A stretch of DNA of 64,000 nucleotides from Rhodococcus sp. W8901 (GTDB lineage Bacteria; Actinomycetota; Actinomycetes; Mycobacteriales; Mycobacteriaceae). The stretch lies in assembly GCF_013348805.1 (NCBI RefSeq), contig NZ_CP054690.1, positions 3,844,001-3,908,000 of the forward strand, written 5' to 3'. The position numbers and the translations under genes were made by a program. Positions 57,112 to 64,000 of the stretch are shown piece by piece. The notes beneath the pieces are model-generated. The model was not told where the DNA came from and did no database searches. It worked only from the letters and a program-made list of their open reading frames with translations. How positions within the stretch are numbered: the first letter of the stretch is position 1; each line of letters opens with the position of its first letter.

Positions 57112-58940
57112 GGTCACGCACCACCACCGTCGGACGCAACGCTGCCGGAGCCCGTTCGCTCTGGCGCGCAACCGGTATGACCGACTCCGACTTCGGTAAG
57201 CCGATCGTCGCGATCGCGAACTCCTACACGCAGTTCGTGCCCGGCCACGTTCACCTGAAGAACGTCGGCGAGATCGTCGCCGAGGCCGTCCGCGCAGCGG
57301 GTGGCGTGCCGCGCGAGTTCCACACCATCGCCGTCGACGACGGCATCGCGATGGGCCACGGCGGCATGCTCTACTCGCTGCCGAGCCGCGAGATCATCGC
57401 CGACTCCGTCGAGTACATGGTCAACGCGCACACCGCCGACGCCCTGGTGTGCATCTCGAACTGCGACAAGATCACCCCCGGCATGCTCAATGCCGCGATG
57501 CGCCTGAACATCCCGACGGTCTTCGTCTCCGGCGGCCCGATGGAGGCCGGCAAGGCCGTCGTCGTCGGCGGCGTCGCGCAGGCCCCCACCGACCTGATCA
57601 CCGCGATCTCGGCGAGCGCCAACGACTCCGTGTCCGAGGAGGGCCTGGACGAGGTCGAGCGCAGCGCGTGCCCCACGTGCGGTTCGTGCTCGGGAATGTT
57701 CACCGCCAACTCGATGAACTGCCTCACCGAGGCACTCGGACTCGCACTGCCCGGCAACGGTTCCACGCTGGCCACCCACGAGGCGCGTCGCGCCCTCTTC
57801 AGCAAGGCCGGCACCACCGTCGTCGAGGCGGCGCTGCGCTACTACCGCGACGAGGACGAGTCGGTTCTGCCCCGGAACATCGCCTCCCCCAAGGCGTTCC
57901 GCAACGCGATGGCACTCGACGTCGCGATGGGCGGCTCCACCAACACGGTGCTGCACACCCTCGCGGCAGCGCAGGAAGGCGAGGTCGACTTCGACCTGAG
58001 CACCATCGACGAAATCAGCCGTCGCGTGCCGTGCCTGTCGAAGGTCTCCCCCAACTCGGACTACCACATGGAGGACGTCCACCGCGCCGGTGGCATCCCC
58101 GCTCTCCTCGGTGAACTGCGCCGCGCGAACCTACTCGAGACCGACGTCTCGACCGTCCACACCAAGAGCTTCGACGAGTGGCTCGACACGTGGGACATCC
58201 GCTCCGGCAAGGCGTCCGACGAAGCACTCGAACTGTTCCACGCAGCCCCCGGCGGTGTGCGCACCACCGAGCCGTTCTCGACGAACAACCGCTGGTCCGC
58301 GCTCGACACCGACGCCGAGGGCGGCTGCATTCGCGACCTCGAGCACGCGTACACCGTCGAGGGCGGCCTGTGCGTGCTGCGCGGCAACATCGCCGTCGAC
58401 GGCGCGATCCTCAAGACCGCGGGCATCGACGAGGAGCTGTTCTCGTTCCAGGGTCCGGCCGTCGTCGTCGAGTCCCAGGAGGCGGCGGTCTCGGTGATCC
58501 TCCAGAAGCAGATCAAGCCGGGCGACGTCATCGTCGTGCGTTACGAGGGCCCCAAGGGTGGTCCGGGCATGCAGGAGATGCTGCACCCCACTGCCTTCCT
58601 CAAGGGCGCCGGTCTCGGCAAGGTGTGTGCACTGGTCACCGACGGTCGCTTCTCGGGTGGCACGTCCGGCCTGTCGATCGGGCACATCTCCCCCGAGGCT
58701 GCGTCGGGCGGTGTGATCGGTCTGGTCGAGGACGGCGACCAGATCCGCATCGACGTCGCGACCCGCACCCTCGAGGTCCTCGTCGACGACGAGACGCTCG
58801 CGCAGCGCCGCGCCAAGATGGAGGCCTCCGAGCGCCCGTGGCAGCCGGTGGATCGTCAGCGCTCGGTCACCACCGCACTGCGCGCCTACGCGGCGCTGGC
58901 CACGTCGGCCGACAAGGGCGCCGTCCGCCACGTGCCGTAA
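57099..58940 (+). CDS. ilvD: dihydroxy-acid dehydratase
   Basis: The 613-residue iron-sulfur dehydratase of valine and isoleucine synthesis has cluster cysteines in [12 protein letters not shown] and [16 protein letters not shown]. The C-terminal half contains the family [20 protein letters not shown]. The ATG has GAAGGA at 8 nt. It lies opposite the ilvBNC operon and must have its own promoter. Confidence 0.97.
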   Translation: MPPLRSRTTTVGRNAAGARSLWRATGMTDSDFGKPIVAIANSYTQFVPGHVHLKNVGEIVAEAVRAAGGVPREFHTIAVDDGIAMGHGGMLYSLPSREIIADSVEYMVNAHTADALVCISNCDKITPGMLNAAMRLNIPTVFVSGGPMEAGKAVVVGGVAQAPTDLITAISASANDSVSEEGLDEVERSACPTCGSCSGMFTANSMNCLTEALGLALPGNGSTLATHEARRALFSKAGTTVVEAALRYYRDEDESVLPRNIASPKAFRNAMALDVAMGGSTNTVLHTLAAAQEGEVDFDLSTIDEISRRVPCLSKVSPNSDYHMEDVHRAGGIPALLGELRRANLLETDVSTVHTKSFDEWLDTWDIRSGKASDEALELFHAAPGGVRTTEPFSTNNRWSALDTDAEGGCIRDLEHAYTVEGGLCVLRGNIAVDGAILKTAGIDEELFSFQGPAVVVESQEAAVSVILQKQIKPGDVIVVRYEGPKGGPGMQEMLHPTAFLKGAGLGKVCALVTDGRFSGGTSGLSIGHISPEAASGGVIGLVEDGDQIRIDVATRTLEVLVDDETLAQRRAKMEASERPWQPVDRQRSVTTALRAYAALATSADKGAVRHVP

Positions 58941-58946
58941 GAGGTC

Positions 58947-59016
58947 CTGCCGCTCCGCTTTTCGCTGTGCCGCGTCCCCGATCGGGGGCGCGGCACAGCC
59001 GTTTCCGGAGCGGCAG
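58947..59016. repeat. nested palindrome A (terminator-like) after ilvD
   Basis: Outer arms CTGCCGCTCCG (58947-58957) and CGGAGCGGCAG (59006-59016) enclose a second hairpin: GCTGTGCCGCG (58964-58974) with CGCGGCACAGC (58989-58999) and five more pairs around a GATC loop. It probably terminates ilvD. A related structure recurs at 60010-60073, on the other side of the broken gene. Confidence 0.85.
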
Positions 59017-59049
59017 ATCTGTGGATACCGAGAAATCCATCCACAGATC
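59016..59049. repeat. 11-bp inverted repeat containing DnaA-box-like sequences
   Basis: GATCTGTGGAT and ATCCACAGATC are perfect arms with a 12-nt spacer. The left arm extended by A reads TATCCACAG on the reverse strand, one base short of the TTATCCACA DnaA box. Whether DnaA binds is unknown. Confidence 0.6.
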
Positions 59050-59095
59050 GCGGATCGAGCACCGTCGACGGCTCCGGCGACGTCAGGCTCGATAC

Positions 59096-60001
59096 ATGGA
59101 TTTCGACGGCACACCACTGGTGTTCAGGTCCGACGCACTCGGTCGCGGCTTCACCGACCACGAACTACGCGCGGCCCGACGGTCGCGGGAACTGCTCGCG
59201 GTCCGACCCGGGGCGTACGTCCGCGCCGCCGACCTCGCCCGACTCGATTCCGTCGCGCAACACAGACTGGCGGTCCTCGCCGCGGCGTCGTCGTGCCCGG
59301 ATGCCGTCGTCAGCCACGTGTCGGCGGCGGTACTGCACGGGATCGCCGTGTGGGCCGTGCCGCTGCGGCGGGTGCACTCCACCCTCGACCGCGCCTCCGG
59401 CGGCAAGATCACCACTCGTCGACATGTGCACGTCGCACGCTGCCCGCCGAGGACATCGTCGTCGTGGACGGTGTGCCGGTCACAGCGCCCGCCCGAACGA
59501 TCGTCGACCTCGCGCGGACGACGCCGTTCGAGAGCGCGGTGGTGTCGGGTGACAACGCGCTCGCCACCGGACTGGTGACGCCCGAGGATCTCGAGGACGC
59601 GCTCGTCCGGTGTCGTGGCCGACGCGGGGCGGCACAGGCGGCGCGGGCGGTCGCGTTCATGGACGGTCGGAGCGAGAGTGTCGGCGAATCCCGCAGCCGT
59701 GTACTGATCCACCGCGCCCGGCCGCCGGCGCCGGAACCAGCGGGACCTGTTCGACGGCGATTCCTGGATCGGCCGTGTCGACTTCTGGTTCGAGGGCGAG
59801 CGCGCGGTCGGCGAGTTCGACGGGCTCGGCAAGTACGCCGAGCATCTGCGCCCCGGTCAGACCACCGAACAGGCGGTCATCGAGGAGAAGCTGCGCGAGG
59901 ACCGGATCCGCACGGCCGGATACGGCGTCGCGCGATGGGGTTGGCGGGAGCTGAGCACACCCGAGGAGGTGGTGCGACGGCTGCGGCGCGCATTCGGCTG
60001 A
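59096..60001 (+). pseudogene. frameshifted AbiEi/DUF559-like gene
   Basis: The N-terminal frame (FRSDALGRGFTDHELRAARR, a winged-helix region like AbiEi antitoxins) runs to about 59438. Homology then continues one frame over (LPAEDIVVVDGVPVTAPART) as after a 1-nt loss, and near 59735 returns to the first frame after a 1-nt gain, giving a C-terminal endonuclease-fold part (WIGRVDFWFEGERAVGEFDG ... FG). An intact gene would encode about 300 residues. Two compensating indels make inactivation, or sequencing error, the question. No AbiEii toxin gene is adjacent. Confidence 0.8.
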
Positions 60002-60009
60002 GCCCGCCG

Positions 60010-60073
60010 CCGCTCCGGAAATGGTCGTGCCGCTCCCCCGATGGGACGAGCGGCACGACGAGAACCGGAGCGG
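60010..60073. repeat. nested palindrome B between the pseudogene and doxX
   Basis: Outer arms CCGCTCCGG (60010-60018) and CCGGAGCGG (60065-60073) enclose GTCGTGCCGCT (60024-60034) paired with AGCGGCACGAC (60049-60059). Architecture and both arm cores match palindrome A. It also lies 7 bp past the doxX stop and can serve as its terminator. Confidence 0.85.
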
Positions 60074-60079
60074 CAGGCG

Positions 60080-60991
60080 TCAGATGACGGGGTTGGCCCC
60101 GTTGAGGAAGATCCACACGCCGACACCCACGGCCGCACCGAGGATCAGGATCACCGTCGATCCGACGTACGGGCGGGTGGCCCACTTGCGGCGGCCGTCC
60201 AGGGAGATCCGGCCCGGACCGGTCAGGATGATCGCGGCCGCGGCCGCACCGAGCACCGTCTCGTACTCGATGCCCTCGGGCGCGAAGTACTCGAGGCCGG
60301 GCACCATGGACTGCTTGAGGCACCACGCGTTGATCATCACGGCGACCACCGTGGCGGCCGCGATCGGAGTGAGCAGGCCGAGGATCAGCAGTGCACCGCC
60401 GGCCACCTCGCCGACCGCGCCGGCCACCGCGAGAACCCGCGCGTGGTCGAAACCGGAGTCCACCAGGATGTCCCGGTAGCCGCCGAGGCCCGGCCCGTTC
60501 CACCATCCGGTGAGCTTCTGCAGGCCGTGCGCGAGCAGCGTGCCGCCGACCACGAGTCGCAGGACCAGCAGACCGAGATCCAGCGTGCCGCGCCGGTTGT
60601 CCGCCCCGCCGTCCGAGCCCGGCATCGGCGGGACCGCGACCGGGGCGGCGACCGTCGACGCATCGCCGATCGGCTCCGACACGATCGGCTCGGACACGAT
60701 CGGCGGGGACAGGGTCGGCGTCGGCACGGTGGCGTCGTCGCGCTGGATCACGGTGGTGGGCTGGTCCTCGATGCCGGTCGGCGCGGGAGCGGGGCGGAAG
60801 GCGGGAATCTGCTCCGTCGGCAGACTCGAGGCGCCCCTGTCGTCGAAGTCGAGGTCGTCGTCGGTGTGCGCCAACGGTCGGCTCCCCCGGTCGACGGACT
60901 GCGCGGCGAACCTCTCGGTCGGCTGATCGAACGGGCTCGGCGCGGACCCCGCGCCGGTGGACTCGGTGTGATCTTTCGACTTGTCAGTCAC
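60080..60991 (-). CDS. DoxX-family membrane protein
   Basis: The 303-residue protein has a disordered Pro/Thr/Asp-rich cytoplasmic N-terminus (about 1-130) and a four-helix DoxX domain (LLVLRLVVGGTLLAHGLQKL, then GAVGEVAGGALLILGLL). DoxX proteins of mycobacteria (Rv3005c) join a membrane oxidoreductase complex in thiol stress; the same role is inferred. The GTG start is divergent from lppZ. Confidence 0.88.
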   Translation of the reverse strand: MTDKSKDHTESTGAGSAPSPFDQPTERFAAQSVDRGSRPLAHTDDDLDFDDRGASSLPTEQIPAFRPAPAPTGIEDQPTTVIQRDDATVPTPTLSPPIVSEPIVSEPIGDASTVAAPVAVPPMPGSDGGADNRRGTLDLGLLVLRLVVGGTLLAHGLQKLTGWWNGPGLGGYRDILVDSGFDHARVLAVAGAVGEVAGGALLILGLLTPIAAATVVAVMINAWCLKQSMVPGLEYFAPEGIEYETVLGAAAAAIILTGPGRISLDGRRKWATRPYVGSTVILILGAAVGVGVWIFLNGANPVI

Positions 60992-61089
60992 GCATGGCAG
61001 CCTAGGACGGTTCGTGGAGCTTGACCGGGTAGCGAGGCCCGGCGCGCCGGTCACACCGCGCCGCGTGGCGCACCCCGCCCGGGCTTCCG

Positions 61090-61095
61090 TAACGT
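61090..61095 (+). promoter_or_regulatory. -10 element just upstream of lppZ
   Basis: TAACGT ends seven bases before the lppZ ATG, so the transcript would start at or next to the start codon. No ribosome site is visible, which fits a leaderless mRNA. Confidence 0.4.
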
Positions 61096-61102
61096 CTGCA
61101 CC

Positions 61103-62248
61103 ATGACGAAGGGTGTACCGGGCCGGAAGGTTCGAGGGGCGGCCACGGCAGCCATCTGTTCGATCGCTGTGGTGGCGGCCGCCGGATGCGCGCGGTTCGA
61201 CGACTCCACATCGTCGCCGTTCACCCCCGAGCCGACGTTCGGTTCCGGTGCGGAGGTGCAGCCTCGCGAACCGTCCGCACCCTCGTCGGTGCTGCCCGAG
61301 CCGTCGGTGCCGAACGACCCCTGCTTCGACCGCGACCCCAATGTCATTGCCACGTGCCTGGATGCGACCGGCGGGCTGGTGATGCTGCCCGACGGCGGCT
61401 CCGCATTGGTGGCGGAGCGTCGCACCGGGCGCATCGTGCGGGTGGCGCCGGGTGAGAAGCCGACCGAGTTCGCCAGGATCCCCGTCGATTCCGGATCCGA
61501 CGGCGGCCTGCTCGACATCGCGCTGTCCCCCACGTACACCGAGGACAACCTCCTCTACGCCTACATCACGACGGGCAGTGACAACCGGGTGGTCCGCATC
61601 GCGCCCGGGGACACGCCCAAGGACGTCCTCACCGGAATTCCGCGCGGCGACGTCGGAAACGCCGGCGCACTGACGTTCTCGACGCCCGGAGAATTGATGG
61701 TCCTGACGGGCGACACCGGCAATCCCGCGGCCGCGGCCGATCCCGCGTCGCTCGCCGGAAAGCTGCTCGGTGTGACCGCGCTGTCCTCGACCCCGAATCC
61801 GCCACGGCCCGCCGTCGTACTGTCCGGGCTGGGTCGGGTGGGCGACGTGTGCGCGGATCCCGGTGGTGGCGTGTGGGTCACGGACCGTACAGCACTCGAG
61901 GATCGGATCCAGCGCGTCCGACCGGACGGAACCGTCGGGGCGCCCGCGTGGACGTGGCCGGACAAGCCCGGGGTCGCCGGATGCGCCGCCGCACGGGGCG
62001 CGGTCGCGGTCGCCCTGACCGACGCGCAGGCGATGGCGGTCCTGGCTACCGAGCACGACACCGGTGCCGTCACCTCGGCGCCGGCCCTGCTGGCGCAGAA
62101 GCTCTACGGCCGTCTCGGTGGGACGGTGATCAGCGGTGCCGGCGAGATCTGGGCGGCCACGGTGAACAAGTCCGGCGGGGAGCCCGGTCCCACCGACGAT
62201 CGTGTCGTGAAGCTTCCGCTGCCGAGCGGTGGCGGCGGGACCGACTGA
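61103..62248 (+). CDS. lppZ: lipoprotein with PQQ-dependent sugar dehydrogenase-like propeller (LppZ-like)
   Basis: The 381-residue secreted lipoprotein has a basic signal peptide, a hydrophobic core and lipobox VVAAAGC with Cys at about 29. After a Pro/Ser-rich linker, a six-bladed beta-propeller of the glucose/sorbosone dehydrogenase type follows (GSDGGLLDIALSPTYTEDN). PQQ-ligand residues are not clear and it is much diverged from active enzymes, so enzymatic function is doubtful. Position next to doxX matches M. tuberculosis lppZ (Rv3006). Confidence 0.87.
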   Translation: MTKGVPGRKVRGAATAAICSIAVVAAAGCARFDDSTSSPFTPEPTFGSGAEVQPREPSAPSSVLPEPSVPNDPCFDRDPNVIATCLDATGGLVMLPDGGSALVAERRTGRIVRVAPGEKPTEFARIPVDSGSDGGLLDIALSPTYTEDNLLYAYITTGSDNRVVRIAPGDTPKDVLTGIPRGDVGNAGALTFSTPGELMVLTGDTGNPAAAADPASLAGKLLGVTALSSTPNPPRPAVVLSGLGRVGDVCADPGGGVWVTDRTALEDRIQRVRPDGTVGAPAWTWPDKPGVAGCAAARGAVAVALTDAQAMAVLATEHDTGAVTSAPALLAQKLYGRLGGTVISGAGEIWAATVNKSGGEPGPTDDRVVKLPLPSGGGGTD

Positions 62249-62251
62249 CGC

Positions 62252-63484
62252 TCAGGCGCTCGCGGGTCTGGCCGTCTGCGGGTCTCGCCGATCTCCGTGC
62301 TCGCCCCGGTCGCCGCGTGCCAGCGCGCTCGCGAGCATCGGCAGCACCAGCACCGTGATGGCTCCGGCCGCGACGAGGATCGACGCCGTCGCATTGGACA
62401 TCTCGCCCGCCGACACCGCGACGCCGGTGACTGCGACGATGAGCGGAAGACCCGTGGTCGAGTACAGCGCGATCTGGAGTTGCTCGCGGGTGTCGAAATT
62501 CGCGCCGGCCGGTCCCCGGTCGTAGCGCGACGCGACGAACACCGGGAGACCGCGGGCCACCAGCAGCAGGCCGAGGAAGGCGAGCAGGACCACCGGCTCG
62601 CCCGCCACCGCGGACACGTCGATCGCCATCCCGGACGTGACGAAGAAGATCGGGATCAGGAGCCCGAACGCCAGGCCCTCGAGTTTCGCCTCGAGCTGCT
62701 CGTTGCCGTCGGGCACCGCGCGTCGCAGGATGAACCCGGCCGCGAAGGCGCCGAGGATGACGTCGAGGTCGAACACCGCCGCGACGGCGATCAGCGCCAC
62801 CAGCAGGAGCATCACCAGGCGAACCGTCGTCTGGGCCGTGGTGTCCGCGCCGCGGCGGATCACCGCGAGCAGGTCCGAGCCCTCGCGCAGGATCCTGGTC
62901 GGCAGCATCGCGACGACGACCGCCACCACCGCGAACGCCGCGAGCACGACGAGGGACATGATCGCGCCGCGGGCGCCGAGCAGCACGGCCATCGCGATCA
63001 CCGGGCCGATCTCGCCGACAGCGCCGTGGTTGAGTACCGCCTTGCCGATCGGCGTCTCGACGAGCCCGCGATCCTTGAGGATCGGCAGCAGCGTGCCGAG
63101 TGCCGTCGACGTCAGCGCGATCGCCACGGCGATCTCCGAGTGCACCAGACCCGCCGCCCCCAACGCGGCGACGATCCCGAACGCGACGGCCAGGCACACC
63201 AGCCACGTGACGAGGGCGCGCCGACCGCCGCGGCCGGTCAGCTCCTCACGGTCCACCTCGTATCCGGCGAGGAGGAACAGCATGCCCAGTCCGAGTTCCC
63301 GCAGCATCTCGATCTCGCTGCCGGCGTCGGCAAGTTCGAGCACGTAGGGACCGATCACGATCCCGGCCACGAGCAGCAGCACGACCTCGGGCACGAGCTT
63401 GCGGGGCAGTGATCCGGCGACCAACGGCGCGACCACGGCCGCGACGGCGATCCAGAACAGTGAGGTGGCGACGGCGGCGTCCAT
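62252..63484 (-). CDS. CPA2-family cation:proton antiporter
   Basis: The 410-residue membrane protein has about twelve helices. NhaP/KefB-type landmarks are LLLVAGIVIGPYVLELAD (helix 1-2), ALTSTALGTLLPILKDRG and NHGAVGEIGPVIAMAVLLG. It exchanges Na+ or K+ for H+; there is no RCK/TrkA-N domain. It converges on lppZ with only 3 bp between the stops and so shares no terminator with it. Confidence 0.9.
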   Translation of the reverse strand: MDAAVATSLFWIAVAAVVAPLVAGSLPRKLVPEVVLLLVAGIVIGPYVLELADAGSEIEMLRELGLGMLFLLAGYEVDREELTGRGGRRALVTWLVCLAVAFGIVAALGAAGLVHSEIAVAIALTSTALGTLLPILKDRGLVETPIGKAVLNHGAVGEIGPVIAMAVLLGARGAIMSLVVLAAFAVVAVVVAMLPTRILREGSDLLAVIRRGADTTAQTTVRLVMLLLVALIAVAAVFDLDVILGAFAAGFILRRAVPDGNEQLEAKLEGLAFGLLIPIFFVTSGMAIDVSAVAGEPVVLLAFLGLLLVARGLPVFVASRYDRGPAGANFDTREQLQIALYSTTGLPLIVAVTGVAVSAGEMSNATASILVAAGAITVLVLPMLASALARGDRGEHGDRRDPQTARPASA

Positions 63485-63506
63485 GCGCCGCTACATTACT
63501 GCCCGA

Positions 63507-64000
63507 TCAGCTGCACGCCGCGATGACGAGCTCCTTGACGCGCGCCGGGTCGGCCTGCCCGCGAGTTGCCTTCATCACGTCGCCGACAATCTTGCCGGCC
63601 GCCGCGACCTTGCCGCTGCGGATCTTGTCGGCGATGTCGGGGTTCGCGGCCAGGGCCTCGTCGACCGCGGCCTGCAGCTTGCTGTCGTCACGCACGACCA
63701 CGAGCTCCGGGTGCGCGGCGAGGATCTGTGCCGGATCGCCCTCACCGTCGAGCACGTAGTCGACGACCTTGCGGGCGAGCTTGTTGGTGAGCTTGCCCTC
63801 GGCGACGAAACCGATGACCTCGGCGACCTGCGCGGGCGTGATGGGCAGCGCGGTGAGCTCGACGCTCCGGGTGTTGGCCTGCTGGCTCAGGTAGGCGACC
63901 CACCACGAGCGGGCCTCGGACGCGGGCGCGCCGGCCTCGGTCGTCGCGATCACCAGGTCGAGTGCGCCGGCGTTGACGAGGTCGCGCATCTCCTCGTCCG
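63507..64000 (-). CDS. gatB: aspartyl/glutamyl-tRNA amidotransferase subunit B (3' part)
   Basis: The C-terminal about 164 residues of GatB, running off the window end, comprise part of the helical domain ([21 protein letters not shown]) and the YqeY-like tail that holds tRNA ([22 protein letters not shown]). GatCAB converts Glu-tRNA-Gln to Gln-tRNA-Gln; the tRNA-Gln gene and gltX at 45.6-47.4 kb are its partners. Confidence 0.95.
   Translation of the reverse strand, partial: DEEMRDLVNAGALDLVIATTEAGAPASEARSWWVAYLSQQANTRSVELTALPITPAQVAEVIGFVAEGKLTNKLARKVVDYVLDGEGDPAQILAAHPELVVVRDDSKLQAAVDEALAANPDIADKIRSGKVAAAGKIVGDVMKATRGQADPARVKELVIAACS

Overview
The window is high-GC actinobacterial chromosome. 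It probably comes from Rhodococcus or a close relative in the mycolic-acid group (Mycobacteriales, Nocardiaceae-like). Markers are SepIVA, a HupB with a lysine/alanine-rich tail, F420 genes (fbiD and an F420-type PPOX protein), LppZ, a CFP-6-like PH protein, many GTG/TTG starts and candidate leaderless genes. From memory, the order fpg-rnc-rpmF-yceD-sepIVA, then recG-DAK kinase, ung-thiL, DUF3515-ddl-gpsA-fbiD-ppk-mutT1-hupB-leuDC-ltbR, gltX, leuB-serA-ilvCNB-cfp6-ilvD, doxX-lppZ and gatB follows the Rv2924c-Rv3009c part of the M. tuberculosis chromosome, with local insertions.

Layout. 1-3473 is accessory DNA: the tail of an unidentified gene, a complete IS3-family element (244-1681, with a 3-bp target duplication and a canonical -1 frameshift heptamer), an AlkB-like oxygenase and a 5'-truncated DUF222/HNH endonuclease relic. 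3514-13395 is a minus-strand block: an OsmC protein and an alanine/glycine symporter, then a full high-affinity potassium system whose transcription order is small membrane ORF-kdpF-A-B-C-D-E. 13533-15742 is a divergent pair, an FMN-binding PPOX protein and a MocR regulator. The 3' end of the MocR gene runs into a 67-bp copy of the 3' end of fpg. 15799-24292 is a minus-strand housekeeping run (hypothetical, fpg, rnc, rpmF, yceD, sepIVA, coaD, rsmD, pyc).

24490-36257 holds recG, a DAK-type kinase, rpmB, an enoyl-CoA hydratase, ung, a gamma-carbonic anhydrase, thiL, ddl and gpsA. 36423-45187 holds fbiD, ppk, mutT1, hupB, leuDC with the divergent IclR regulator ltbR, an F420-type PPOX protein and a DUF5302 protein. 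Three minus-strand tRNA genes follow (two identical tRNA-Glu and one tRNA-Gln), then gltX.

47457-58940 is dominated by branched-chain amino acid and serine synthesis (leuB, serA, ilvC, ilvN, ilvB, ilvD). ilvB is preceded by a 15-codon Leu/Val/Ile-rich leader peptide and an intrinsic terminator, the arrangement expected for transcription attenuation. 58947-60073 holds an AbiEi/DUF559-like gene carrying two compensating frameshifts, bracketed by two related nested palindromes. The window closes with DoxX, LppZ, a CPA2 antiporter and the 3' part of gatB.

I found no CRISPR array, prophage or secondary-metabolite cluster. The most interesting items are the fpg-tail duplication, the paired nested palindromes around the broken gene, the ilvB leader, the extra kdp micro-ORF and the IS3 recoding signal.
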